The notes under the pieces were generated by a model, which saw only the letters and a list, made by a program, of their open reading frames with translations, had not been told where the DNA came from and did not search any database. Position numbers and translations under genes: made by a program. This document shows positions 24,942-34,230 of a stretch of DNA of 64,000 nucleotides, piece by piece (position 1 is the first letter of the stretch; each line of letters begins with the position of its first letter). Location of the stretch: NCBI GenBank assembly GCA_964385465.1, contig CAYLPJ010000005.1, positions 1 to 64,000 on the forward strand. The letters run 5' to 3'. The stretch comes from CAYLPJ01 sp964385465 (lineage in GTDB: Bacteria; Planctomycetota; Phycisphaerae; SM23-33).

Positions 24942-25305
24942 GGGCTTCCTTCCTCGCTGCGACAGCCGCCGCGGCCGGGCCGACAACACGCCCGCCACGC
25001 CGCGCGACGAAAGGGATTCTACGCCCCGACCTCCCGAATGCAACCGACCGGGTGCATGCCAGGCCTCGATGTCCGCGAGATCCGTACTCAACATGTCGGG
25101 CGCTCAATGACGCGAGCAGCCCGGTGAAGTCGAGCGGTATCTCGATGGGCTCGCCTTCGCAGCATACCGACGGCGGCAATGCGTTCCTCGGGCGGTCGGC
25201 GGAGCCGCCAGGCCAGGTCTTCCCGCGCGGCGGGCTCTGTCGTGGGGTGCTTCGTGTTTCGCCGTCGCGCGGTGGGCGACGGGAACGGCGCACGGCGATG
25301 CTGCC
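24942..25305. other. Intergenic region between GH20 and sulfatase genes
   Basis: This 364-base gap contains the putative leader of the sulfatase gene (a GGAAGG-like site precedes ATG 24941) and a decayed coding remnant at 25084-25225 described separately. No RNA gene or terminator is obvious. Confidence 0.5.
25084..25225 (-). pseudogene. Possible remnant of a nucleotidyltransferase-type (MNT-like) gene
   Basis: Two minus-strand frames carry protein-like pieces that overlap. One reads LAWRLRRPPEERIAAVGML (about 25160-25220). The other continues with PIEIPLDFTGLLASLSARHV (about 25090-25150), which resembles the N-terminus of small MNT-fold nucleotidyltransferase proteins just before the usual VGGYA strand. 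The reading frame then changes and the rest of the domain is absent. This fits a truncated, frameshifted gene, but the similarity is judged by eye only. Confidence 0.3.
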
Positions 25306-27450
25306 TCAGTGCTCGGAGGCATCGGCCAGCGCCTGGAGAGCGGCGGCGCGGGCGGGCAGGTCGAGGGTATCGAAGGGGGCCAGGTGGAAGGACAGATCGG
25401 CCCGACGGTCGGCGAAGTGGTCCTTCACGTCGTCCATCACGTGGAAGAACTCCCGCCCGTCGACCGGTGCGTTGCGGGGCAGGCGGCTCCGTTCCCAGAC
25501 GGCCACGAGGTCCGCGTAGGCCGCCCGGACGCCGGCGTCGAGGTCCTCGATCTGTCTGGCGGCGTCGCGGAAGCGGCCGGCATGGGGGACGGGCGTTCCG
25601 TCGGTCCGCGGGGCGCGGGAGGCGAGGGTCCGCTCGACGCCGGCCAGGCCGACGAGCATCTCCAGGTGCGCCCGCATGAACCGCGCCAGACAGACGAAGA
25701 CCTCCAGCCCGTAGCGATTGCGGTCGGCGCGGGGGATGTTGGCGTGCAGCGTCGTCAGCAGGCGGTCGCTCTCGGCGAGGCGGCGTTCGGCCTCGGCGAC
25801 GAGGGGGGCCTTCTCCCCGGTGTAGGTCGGCTCGAAGGTCCCGTCCGCCGAGGGTATCGGGGGGGGAGGCAGGACCATGTCCTCCCGCGGGAAGGGGCGT
25901 TTCTCCAGGTGGTTGCCGTACGCCGGCCCGCGGACGCGCGACGGCACGCGGTCCCAGCTTCCCTCCCAGAAGCGGGCCTGCTCCTGGAGGTCCCGGTACG
26001 CCCGGGCCATGCCCGTGACCCCGCGGCCGTAGTGGACGTCCATGAACTCGGCCGTCGTCTGGGCGACCTCGGCGCCGAAGGCGTTCCAGCCTCCCTGGGC
26101 CATCGTCGCCCAGCCCAGCCAGAACGTTTCGTTGTGCAGGCCCGCGTCGTCCCACGCGGCCGCGAAGGTCCCGATCACGCGCCCTCCGTGGGGGCTGGGG
26201 CGGCGGCAGGTGGCGACCGCGTCGGCCAGGCGCCCCGCGCGCCGGTGGCCTCGATGGTCGACGAAGTCGAAGCAGTTGGGCACCAGGCGCTCTTCCCCCT
26301 GCATGGAGGCGTAGGCGAGGTTCTCCATGCCGCGGGCGTCCAGGGCGTGGACGAACTCGGCCTCGACGTCGGGGCCCAGGATGCCGTTGACGATGTCGGC
26401 CGGGAGCAGCTCGACGTGCTCGGCGCGGAGGGGGAACTCGGCCCAGACGAGGATGCGTCGTCCGCGTGCGGCGAGGTGTTCGTGGGCGGCGCGGACGTAG
26501 TCCACCCAGGTCAGGGAGCGGGTGACGGGGTCGTAGGTCCTGCTGCGCTGGCAGATGCCGGCGTAGTAGACCTCGTCGGTGGAGACGTGGAAGTAGCGAA
26601 CGCCCTCGGTGGCGTCGCAGAGGTCGTCGTACATGTCGAAGATCAGCCGCCGGGCCTCGGGGCACTCCATGCAGATCTGGTAGTTGCTGCCGTCGCAGCG
26701 GAGATCGGCGAATTCGGCGTGCTTGAGCACGTAGCACATGTGGGCGGGCGCCTGGACGTTCGGGACGATCTGGATGTGCCGGGCGAGGGCGTAGTCCACC
26801 ACCTCCTGGATCTCCGCCGGGGTGAAGGCCCCCGGTGCGCCGATGACCGGATGCGACGGGTATGCGAACTTGTCCTCCAGCTCGAACGACACGGCGTTGA
26901 GCTTCAGCCGGGCCATCTGGTCCAGGTAGCGCTTCAGCGTTTCGATGCGGTCGCGGTGGTGCTTGGTGTCCCAGTGGAGGAAGCGCAGGGCGACGTCGGG
27001 CCAATCGGTGATCGTCCCGGCGGGGATGCGCAGCGGGCGCCGCCCGTCGCCGGCAAGGAGCTGCAGCAGCGTCTGGACGCCGTAGAACAGCCCCGCCGGG
27101 GCGTTGCCGACGACCTCGATCGCCTCGGGGGAGATGGCGATGCGGTAGGCCTGCTCGTCCCGCTCGTCGCCGGTGGCGGTGGCGACCGCGCCGTCGCGGA
27201 CGGCCAGGCTGATCACCTGCCCGTCGGCGGACATGGGGCAGAGGTCCAGCCGGTGCTCGGCGAGCAGTCCCTCGGCGAAGGTGCGAAGGGCCAGGTCGCT
27301 ACGGTCGAGGCCGGGGGCGCGGAACCCCCAGTCGCCGTCGACGTCCACGAGCTCTCCGGTCAGCTCGACGTGCCTCGGCGTGGGCAGCACGGCGTATCCA
27401 AGCCGCCGAAGCGGCGTGACCGAAGGCACCGAAGCGGGCGTGTCTGTCAT
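25306..27450 (-). CDS. Glycoside hydrolase family 20 (beta-N-acetylhexosaminidase-like)
   Basis: This 714-aa protein has a GH20b-like N-terminal domain (about 20-150), then a TIM barrel opening with DVALRFLHWDTKHH. The catalytic Asp-Glu pair of GH20 is Asp292-Glu293 in FHVSTDEVYY; Glu is the acid/base and Asp orients the substrate acetamide. The C-terminal 150 residues are helical. The HWDTKHH segment is unusual for GH20, where the region normally binds the sugar, so specificity may differ. No signal peptide is seen. The neighbouring sulfatase and ABC importer suggest a glycan-use cluster. Confidence 0.85.
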   Translation of the reverse strand: MTDTPASVPSVTPLRRLGYAVLPTPRHVELTGELVDVDGDWGFRAPGLDRSDLALRTFAEGLLAEHRLDLCPMSADGQVISLAVRDGAVATATGDERDEQAYRIAISPEAIEVVGNAPAGLFYGVQTLLQLLAGDGRRPLRIPAGTITDWPDVALRFLHWDTKHHRDRIETLKRYLDQMARLKLNAVSFELEDKFAYPSHPVIGAPGAFTPAEIQEVVDYALARHIQIVPNVQAPAHMCYVLKHAEFADLRCDGSNYQICMECPEARRLIFDMYDDLCDATEGVRYFHVSTDEVYYAGICQRSRTYDPVTRSLTWVDYVRAAHEHLAARGRRILVWAEFPLRAEHVELLPADIVNGILGPDVEAEFVHALDARGMENLAYASMQGEERLVPNCFDFVDHRGHRRAGRLADAVATCRRPSPHGGRVIGTFAAAWDDAGLHNETFWLGWATMAQGGWNAFGAEVAQTTAEFMDVHYGRGVTGMARAYRDLQEQARFWEGSWDRVPSRVRGPAYGNHLEKRPFPREDMVLPPPPIPSADGTFEPTYTGEKAPLVAEAERRLAESDRLLTTLHANIPRADRNRYGLEVFVCLARFMRAHLEMLVGLAGVERTLASRAPRTDGTPVPHAGRFRDAARQIEDLDAGVRAAYADLVAVWERSRLPRNAPVDGREFFHVMDDVKDHFADRRADLSFHLAPFDTLDLPARAAALQALADASEH

Positions 27451-27535
27451 GGTCGGCTCCCTGTACCGGGGGCGGGGTCGCGGGTATCATGAACGCCGCG
27501 GGCCGCCTGTCCGTGCATCGTACCGCGAGGTGAGC

Positions 27536-30205
27536 GTGCTGCGTAGTGTTCTGCGTATCCTGTCGGTGGGATTCCTCGCCGTGTGTTCGACCCCGGCCGC
27601 GGGGTTCGAGCGGACGCGCGCCGCCGACCCCGACGGCCCGGTCCGCACGATCACGATCCACATGCTTCCGGACCCGGCCTCGCCGGAGTATCCGCCGTAC
27701 CAGTCGTGGTTCGCCAACCACCCGCGCGTCCGCCCGGCGAGGGCGACGCAGTTGAAGGTGCAGACGCTGGAGCGCGGCACGCTGATGATGGCCATTGCCG
27801 GCGGGACCGCGCCGGACATCCTCCGCGTCTACCATCACGAAGCCAAGGCGTGGATCCGCAACGGGTTCTTCGAGAAGCTCGACAAGTACATCTACCGGGA
27901 CACCGACGGGGACGGGCGATACACCCACGGCGTCGACGAGGTGACCTGGAAGCCGTTCCTGGCCATCCCCGCCCGCACGAGGCAGTTCATCCTCGAGGAC
28001 GGGAACATCTACATCCTGCCGCGGTTCCAGTGGATCCAGTACCTGATCTACCGCAAGGACGTCCTGGCCGACAACGGCATCGACCCCGAGCGGCGGATCG
28101 AGACGTTCGACGAGCTCCTCCACGTCTGCCGCAAGCTCACCGACCCCGACGCCAGCATCCCCGGCGCCCGCGTCGCCCGCGGGAGGCACGGCTTCGGGCT
28201 CTGGCCCAACGGGTGGATCTGGCAGGGATGGCTGTACGCCTGCGGGGGGCAGTCGATGTATACCGTCAAGACCTGCCCCGGCTGCGACGCCGAGTGCCGC
28301 TTCCCCCAGGGCACGCTGGACTGGCATTGCCCCACGTGCGACAGGGATCTCGCCGACGTCCCCGGGCGCGTGCGGGCGGACATCGACAGCCCCGCCGGCC
28401 GACGGGCGCTGGGGCTGTGGCAGGAGATGCTCTGGGCGCCCTTCACCACGTGCCCGCACTGCCGCGAGCCGGTCTCCCTCGGCGGGCCCCACGCCGAGCT
28501 GACCTTCCCGGTCGCCGTGGAGTGCCCGCACTGTGACAAGGCGTTCAAGCTCGCCGACGACGAGGCCGTCATCCGCGGCTGCGCGCGGGCCTGCGTGGAC
28601 AGCGACGCCGACTGGCAGGAGCTGTGGTTCAACGGCGAGATCGCCTTCACGCACTACTACATGACCGACTGGATCGCCGAGTCGAACGTGGACCCGGCCG
28701 TGGTCGGCGTGATGCCGTTTCCCGAGGCCGGCGGGGCCAGCGCGTACCACTACTACGGCATCTACAAGGGCGCCCGCAAGCGGACCGGCGCAGCCGACCG
28801 CGTGGACCTCTGCGCGGACATGGTGCTGGACTTCGTCGCGCAGTTCTACGTCCCGCGCGACGACCCGCACTACCTGGTCCACGAGAAGCAGCGGGCGCGG
28901 AAGCTGGTCAACCAGGGCTTCTACAACCTCTGCACCTACGAGGAGCTCGTCGCCGCCGGGCTGGAGGAGTACGCCAGCGAGGTCCCCGCGACCAGCCGCG
29001 AGATGCAGCGGCTCATCCGCGACCCCAACCACTACACGTTCCTGCCCATCAGCGAGGGCTACAGCCGCGTGCAGCAGGAGATCCTCGGCTTCGTGCTGCT
29101 CAGCGAGATCTGCACGAACCCCGATTACGACGTGGCGGCCAACCTCGCCAAGGCCAACCGCCAGGCGAACACGCAGGTGTTCATGAAGGACGAGATCGTC
29201 GCGCGGATGATCGAGCGCTACCGCCTGCCCTTCGCCGGCGCGCTGATCCTGCTGGCGGCGTTCGTGGCGTTCATGATCCATCGCCTGTTCCTGCGGCGGC
29301 GGGAGCAGTTCGGCGTGACGCGTTACCGGCGGATCACGCTCGGCCGGCGCGCCGGGGGGTTGCTGCTGCTGGCGCCGGCGGTGTTTTTGATCCTGGTCTG
29401 GGCGTACTACCCTCTGGTTCGCGGGTCGATCATGGCGTTCCAGGACGTGAAGGTTCTCGGCGAGTCGCGGTGGGTGGGGATCGAGAACTTCATCCGGGTG
29501 ACGACGAGCCCGCTGTTCTGGACGATGCTTGAGGCGACGCTGATCTTCGTCTTCGCCACGTTGTCGCTGGGCTTTTTCGTGCCGGTGATTCTGGCGATCC
29601 TGCTGAGCGAGGCCCGCCGCGGCTCGACGGTGTACCGCGCGATCTACTACGCCCCGCACCTGCTGGGCGGGGTGGTCGTGCTGTTCATCTGGCGGATCTT
29701 CTACATGCCCACCGAGGAGGGGATGCTCAACCAGCTCATCGGGTACTTCGGCTTCGAGCCGGTGCGGTGGCTCCAGAACCCGCGGATCAACAAGTTCGCC
29801 CTGGCCATCCCCGGGATCTGGGCGGGGGCCGGCTCGGCCTGCCTGGTCTACCTGGCGGCGCTGAAGAGCATCGACGAGGCGATGTACGAGGCCGCCGACC
29901 TCGACGGGGCGTCGGCGCTCCAGAAGGTCTGGCACGTCACGCTGCCGTCGCTGAAGCCGCTGCTGATCATCAACTTCGTCGGGGCGTTCATCGGCGCGTT
30001 CCACGGGATGGGCAACATCCTCGTGCTCACCGGCGGGGCCTACGAGACCAACGTCATCGGGCTCCAGATCTTCCTCGAGGCCTTCGGGTACCTGCGGTTC
30101 GGCTCCTCCACCGCCCTGGCGTGGATTCTCGGCAGCCTGCTGATCGGCTTCACCATCTACCAGCTCAGCTTCCTCCGCAAGGTCGAGTTCCGGAGGGCGC
30201 AGTAA
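27536..30205 (+). CDS. ABC importer: solute-binding protein fused to MalF-like permease, with Cys-knuckle inserts
   Basis: This fusion of about 889 aa starts with a signal-like segment (LRILSVGFLAVCSTP). Residues about 40-550 are a family-1 sugar-binding protein (GTAPDILRVYHHEA, then YGIYKGARK). Inserted within it are four CxxC pairs: Cys247/250 with Cys265/268, and Cys306/309 with Cys330/333, each set spaced like a zinc ribbon. A membrane helix at about 563-585 leads to a MalF-type permease of about six helices, with the EAA loop EAADLDGASALQKVWHVTLP at about 785-804, which docks the ATPase. GTG 27536 follows GAGG; GTG 27530 is an alternative. It overlaps the next permease gene as TAATG. The substrate is probably a glycan oligomer. 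Confidence 0.85.
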   Translation: MLRSVLRILSVGFLAVCSTPAAGFERTRAADPDGPVRTITIHMLPDPASPEYPPYQSWFANHPRVRPARATQLKVQTLERGTLMMAIAGGTAPDILRVYHHEAKAWIRNGFFEKLDKYIYRDTDGDGRYTHGVDEVTWKPFLAIPARTRQFILEDGNIYILPRFQWIQYLIYRKDVLADNGIDPERRIETFDELLHVCRKLTDPDASIPGARVARGRHGFGLWPNGWIWQGWLYACGGQSMYTVKTCPGCDAECRFPQGTLDWHCPTCDRDLADVPGRVRADIDSPAGRRALGLWQEMLWAPFTTCPHCREPVSLGGPHAELTFPVAVECPHCDKAFKLADDEAVIRGCARACVDSDADWQELWFNGEIAFTHYYMTDWIAESNVDPAVVGVMPFPEAGGASAYHYYGIYKGARKRTGAADRVDLCADMVLDFVAQFYVPRDDPHYLVHEKQRARKLVNQGFYNLCTYEELVAAGLEEYASEVPATSREMQRLIRDPNHYTFLPISEGYSRVQQEILGFVLLSEICTNPDYDVAANLAKANRQANTQVFMKDEIVARMIERYRLPFAGALILLAAFVAFMIHRLFLRRREQFGVTRYRRITLGRRAGGLLLLAPAVFLILVWAYYPLVRGSIMAFQDVKVLGESRWVGIENFIRVTTSPLFWTMLEATLIFVFATLSLGFFVPVILAILLSEARRGSTVYRAIYYAPHLLGGVVVLFIWRIFYMPTEEGMLNQLIGYFGFEPVRWLQNPRINKFALAIPGIWAGAGSACLVYLAALKSIDEAMYEAADLDGASALQKVWHVTLPSLKPLLIINFVGAFIGAFHGMGNILVLTGGAYETNVIGLQIFLEAFGYLRFGSSTALAWILGSLLIGFTIYQLSFLRKVEFRRAQ

Positions 30206-32283
30206 TGCCCATCCTTTCCGACGTCGGCCGGCGCAGCCCCGCACAGGTCGCCGCGCGCGTCGGCATCTACGGACTGCTGACGCTGGGGGCGATCGGCATC
30301 ATCTACCCCGTGCTCATCGTCCTCGGCCAGACGATGTCCAACGCCTATGACCTCCGCGACAACGCCATCATCCCCTACTACCTCCGCGACCGGAACGAGC
30401 TGCTGCTGAAGCACATCTACTCCTTCACGCCGAAGGTGAATCTCCTGGCCGCCAGGCACAACCGCAACAAGTGGTCCAGCCAGACGGCCATGCGCGAGGA
30501 TACCGACTACTACGAGCACCTGCCCGCGATCCTCCGCCGCCGGGGGCTGAACCTCGACGCCCACGAGGCCGTCGTCGCCGACCTCAACGCCTTCAAGGCC
30601 TCGATGAACCCCGACCACCTCCTCGCGCGCGAGTTCCGCATCGAGGACTACTACCGGCCCTTCCTCCGCGAGCGATACGGCAAGCTGGCCGAGGAGCTGC
30701 TGGCCGCCTACGAGAAGACCGGGCGCCTGCCGGAATGGATGGTCCGCACGTACCCCGACCCGGCCGAGCGGGAGCGGATCCTCGCCGACCGCGACCGGCT
30801 GGGCACGGCGGTGATGAACAACGAATGGCACGCGGACTACCTGAACTACTACTCGGTGGAGGTGCTCAAGCCGGGCAACTTCGTCGTGCCCTTCTGGCGC
30901 CCCGGCGCCGAGCCCAAGCAGCTCATGTGGCGGGATTTCAAGGCCTCGCTGCCACCGGAGCAGACGCTGATCCTCTCCTCCGATGCCTACTGGCAGACGT
31001 TCCTCAAGCTCCGCTACCACGGACAGGTCGCCGACCTCAACGCCGCCTGGGGCAGCGACCACGCCGGCTGGGCCGAGCTCCGCGTGCCCTTCCAGCCCCC
31101 CCCGCCCGGGACGCGACGCGACGACTGGGAGTTCTTCATCGTCCGGCGCTGGCCGAGACGGCTGCTCATCGTCCCCCGGCCCGATCCCTACGCCGCCGGC
31201 TGGCGGAAGCATGTCCGCAAGCAGCTCCTGGAGAAGCACGCCGACCGCCCCGACCCCCCCGCGGCCGCGCTGGAAGACGCCGGCGCTATGCTCGGCGGGA
31301 AGCTGGCGAGCTGGGACGACCTGCCCCTGCCGACCCGCCAGCCCGCCGACGAGACGCTCGGGCGCTACTGGGGCGAGTACACCTCCAGCGGAGCGGTCCC
31401 GGCCGGGGCGATGGCGCTCGATGCCCCCGAGCGGACCTTCCCGCGGTTCCTGGAGGCCAAGTACACCCCGCCCGGGGGAGATGCCGGCGCCGCCCTCGCC
31501 GCCCTCAACGCCGCCTGGAGGACGGAGTTCGACAGCTTCGACGACGTGCCCCTGCCCCTGGCCCTCGCCGACTACGCGCCCGTCCGCTTCCATCCGTGGC
31601 GGTTGCGGTGGTCGTTCATGACCGAGAGCTTCGAGCGGGTCACCGAGTACCTTCTCGGCCGCGGGCGGGCGGTGCAGAACACGCTGATCCTCGTCGTCTG
31701 CGCCCTGGCCTCGGCGCTGACGATCAACCCCCTGGCGGCGTATTCCCTCAGCCGCTTCCCGATGAAGCACACGCAGAAGGTGCTGATCTTCTTCCTGGCG
31801 ACGATGGCCTTCCCGGCCGAGGTGGCGATGATCCCCAACTTCCTGCTGCTGCGGTCGCTGGGGATGCTGAACACCTTCGCCGCCCTGGTCCTTCCGGGCA
31901 TGGCCAACGGCTTCGCGATCTTCCTGCTGAAGGGCTTTTTCGACTCGCTGCCGCAGGAACTCTACGAGGCCGCCGAGATCGACGGCGCCAGCGAGGTGCA
32001 GATCTTCCGCGTGGTGGCCATGCCCCTGGTCAAGCCGATCCTGGCGTTCATCGGGCTCAACACGTTCGTGCTGGCCTACAGCAGCTTCATGTGGGCGTTC
32101 GTGATCTGCCCGTCGCAGCGGATGTGGACGCTGATGGTCTGGGTGTACGACTTCCAGATGAAGAACCCCGGCAACAACTACATCCTCGCCGCCACCGTCC
32201 TGGTCAGCATCCCCCCGCTGATCGTCTTCTTCTTCGCCAACCGGATCATCATGCGGGGCATCGTCATCCCGTCCATGAAGTAG
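30205..32283 (+). CDS. MalG-like ABC permease with a ~440-residue extracytoplasmic insert
   Basis: In this 692-aa protein, helix 1 is at about 17-39 (GLLTLGAIGIIYPVLIVLG). A large soluble region of about residues 45-485 follows, with no recognised domain but repeated DLNAxxAS/W-type phrases such as VADLNAAWGSDHAGW and LAALNAAWRTEF. The remaining helices (from about 490) match MalG, including LAAYSLSRFPMK and the EAA loop EAAEIDGASEVQIFRVVAMP at about 588. Normal MalG proteins are near 280 aa. The start overlaps the stop of the fusion gene. No ATP-binding subunit gene is in the window, so a shared ATPase elsewhere must power the system. Confidence 0.85.
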   Translation: MPILSDVGRRSPAQVAARVGIYGLLTLGAIGIIYPVLIVLGQTMSNAYDLRDNAIIPYYLRDRNELLLKHIYSFTPKVNLLAARHNRNKWSSQTAMREDTDYYEHLPAILRRRGLNLDAHEAVVADLNAFKASMNPDHLLAREFRIEDYYRPFLRERYGKLAEELLAAYEKTGRLPEWMVRTYPDPAERERILADRDRLGTAVMNNEWHADYLNYYSVEVLKPGNFVVPFWRPGAEPKQLMWRDFKASLPPEQTLILSSDAYWQTFLKLRYHGQVADLNAAWGSDHAGWAELRVPFQPPPPGTRRDDWEFFIVRRWPRRLLIVPRPDPYAAGWRKHVRKQLLEKHADRPDPPAAALEDAGAMLGGKLASWDDLPLPTRQPADETLGRYWGEYTSSGAVPAGAMALDAPERTFPRFLEAKYTPPGGDAGAALAALNAAWRTEFDSFDDVPLPLALADYAPVRFHPWRLRWSFMTESFERVTEYLLGRGRAVQNTLILVVCALASALTINPLAAYSLSRFPMKHTQKVLIFFLATMAFPAEVAMIPNFLLLRSLGMLNTFAALVLPGMANGFAIFLLKGFFDSLPQELYEAAEIDGASEVQIFRVVAMPLVKPILAFIGLNTFVLAYSSFMWAFVICPSQRMWTLMVWVYDFQMKNPGNNYILAATVLVSIPPLIVFFFANRIIMRGIVIPSMK

Positions 32284-32359
32284 TGGCCGGTGGCCGGTCG
32301 ATCAGTAACCGGCAGGAGCCGCGGGCTCCCGATGCGCCACCGGCCAGTCCCCGGCCACT
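32282..32359. repeat. Inverted GGCCGGT repeats between convergent genes (bidirectional terminator-like)
   Basis: AGTGGCC (32282-32288) pairs with GGCCACT (32353-32359), and TGGCCGGT (32291-32298) pairs with ACCGGCCA (32339-32346). A nested hairpin therefore fills the gap between the convergent permease and YitJ-like genes. There is no T-tract. The same AGTGGCCGGT words occur near 47140-47205. Confidence 0.55.
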
Positions 32360-32379
32360 GGCCACCGAGGTGGGGGCCA

Positions 32380-34230
32380 CTACTCGGCGAGCACGGCGAG
32401 GGCGGCGTCGATCTTGCCCAGCGGCGCCGAGGCCTGGCAGCCGGCGACGGCGTCGCGGACGTGCTCGTGGATCTCGCGGGAGATCTGCACGCCGACCTCG
32501 ATGCCTTCTTCCTTCGTGCGGCAGGCCTTCATGCGGTCCAGGACCTCGTCGGGGACGTGCACGCCCGGGACGTGGTTGTTCATGAAATCCGCGTTGCGGA
32601 AGCTGATCAGCGGATACAGCCCGACGATGATCGGCAACTGCCGCTCGAAGCCCGACACGCGGTCCATGAACCGCAGCAGCGCGTCGCCGTCGAAGATCGG
32701 CTGGGTGATCGCGTACTCGGCCCCGGCGGCGATCTTCGCTCGGTACCGCTCGACCTCGCGGTCCATCTCGACGGCCACCGGGTTGGCGCCCACCCCGATG
32801 AGGATGCCCGTCGGCGGGTCCACCGGCTCGCCGGCGGCGTCGAAGCCGTGATTCAGCGCGTCGGCGAGCTGGGCCAGGCCGATCGCGTCGACGTCGAAGA
32901 CGCCGGTGGCGTCGGGATAGTCGCCGAGCTTCGGCGGGTCGCCGGTGATGATCAGCCAGTTCCGCAGCCCGCTGGCGTAACCGCCCAGCAGGTCCGACTG
33001 CATGCCGATGAGGTTGCGGTCGCGGCAGCAGTAGTGGGGGATCGGCTCGATCTCGGTCTCCCGCAGCACGGCCAGGGCGCTGAGCAGCACGCTGATTCGC
33101 GCCGTCGCCCGGGGCCCGTCGGGAATGTTCACCGCGTCGATGCCGGCCTCGTCGCATTGCCGGCATTTGTCCAGGAAGCCCGCAAGCCCTCCGCCCGTAC
33201 GCGGCGGCAGCAGCTCGACGGACGTCACCGGCTCGCCGGCGACCAGCTTCGCGCCGAACGCGCACTTTTCGGCCGTGGGGATCGGCTCGATCTCGCGTTC
33301 GTCGTCCTCCGGCGGCGGAGGGGCGATCTCGACGTGCTGCTTGACCCCGCTGAGCGTCTTGACCGCCCGCGAGGCCATGCGGATGTGCTGCGGCGTCGTC
33401 CCGCAGCAGCCGCCGACGCCGCGGACGCCCGTCTCGATGTACCGCTTGGCGTATTCGGTGAAGTACTCGGGGCTGTTGAGGTAGAGCATCCGCCCGCCGA
33501 GCTCCCGCGGCCCGCCGGCGTTGGGCATGGCGATCACCGGCTTGTCCGTCGCGCCGACGATCTGCGGGAGCATCTCCAGCACGCCGGCCGGGCCCGTGCC
33601 GCAGTTGATTCCCACCACGTCCACGTTGTCGTCGAGCTCGAGCTGCCCGGCGGCGAACTCCGCCGGCGGCTGGCCCATCACCGGCCCGTGCTCGGGGCGG
33701 ATCGTGAAGGAGGCGACGACGGGCAGGTCGGTCTTCCGCGCTTCCTCGGCGGCGAGCTGAAGCTCCAGCAGCGTGTCGAACGTCTCGAGCATGATCGCGT
33801 CGACGCCGGCCTCGGCCAGCGCGGCAGTCTGCTCGGCGAAGGCCTTGCGGAGCTCCTCGGCGCGGTCATGGTCGAAGGTTTCGTCCGGCTCGAGGCAGGG
33901 CCCGACCGAGCCGACGACCAGCAGGCCCCCCTCGGCCACCGACTGGGCCAGCTCGACCGCCGCGGCGTTGATATCGCCGACCTTGTCGGCCAGGCCGTAG
34001 GCGGCCAGCTTCACCCGGTTGGCACCGAACGTGTTGGTCTCGACCACGTCGGCGCCGGCCTCGACGTAGTCGCGGTGGATGCCCCGGATCAGTTCCGGCT
34101 GGCGGAGGCAGAGCTCGTCGTAGCAGGCGTTGACGAACACGCCCCGGCGGTAGATCATCGTGCCCATCGCGCCGTCGTAGATCAGCGGCGCCTCGGCCAG
34201 GCGGTCCAGAAAGACGGTGCTGCGGCTCAT
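32380..34230 (-). CDS. Bifunctional homocysteine S-methyltransferase / methylenetetrahydrofolate reductase (YitJ-like)
   Basis: This 616-aa protein has a cobalamin-independent homocysteine methyltransferase barrel at residues about 1-290: DGAMGTMIYRRG at the start and zinc-ligand Cys in VGINCGTGP and GVGGCCGTTP. Residues about 315-616 form a MetF-type flavin barrel (EAGIDAVNIPDG, LLGGYASGLRNWLIITGDPP, AEYAITQPIFD). It would reduce methylene-THF and methylate homocysteine, as proposed for YitJ. The ATG overlaps the stop of the preceding 250-aa gene as ATGA, so translation is coupled. Its place at the end of a PduS/BMC-T operon is unusual and suggests that the flavin half may take electrons from that module. 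Confidence 0.88.
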   Translation of the reverse strand: MSRSTVFLDRLAEAPLIYDGAMGTMIYRRGVFVNACYDELCLRQPELIRGIHRDYVEAGADVVETNTFGANRVKLAAYGLADKVGDINAAAVELAQSVAEGGLLVVGSVGPCLEPDETFDHDRAEELRKAFAEQTAALAEAGVDAIMLETFDTLLELQLAAEEARKTDLPVVASFTIRPEHGPVMGQPPAEFAAGQLELDDNVDVVGINCGTGPAGVLEMLPQIVGATDKPVIAMPNAGGPRELGGRMLYLNSPEYFTEYAKRYIETGVRGVGGCCGTTPQHIRMASRAVKTLSGVKQHVEIAPPPPEDDEREIEPIPTAEKCAFGAKLVAGEPVTSVELLPPRTGGGLAGFLDKCRQCDEAGIDAVNIPDGPRATARISVLLSALAVLRETEIEPIPHYCCRDRNLIGMQSDLLGGYASGLRNWLIITGDPPKLGDYPDATGVFDVDAIGLAQLADALNHGFDAAGEPVDPPTGILIGVGANPVAVEMDREVERYRAKIAAGAEYAITQPIFDGDALLRFMDRVSGFERQLPIIVGLYPLISFRNADFMNNHVPGVHVPDEVLDRMKACRTKEEGIEVGVQISREIHEHVRDAVAGCQASAPLGKIDAALAVLAE

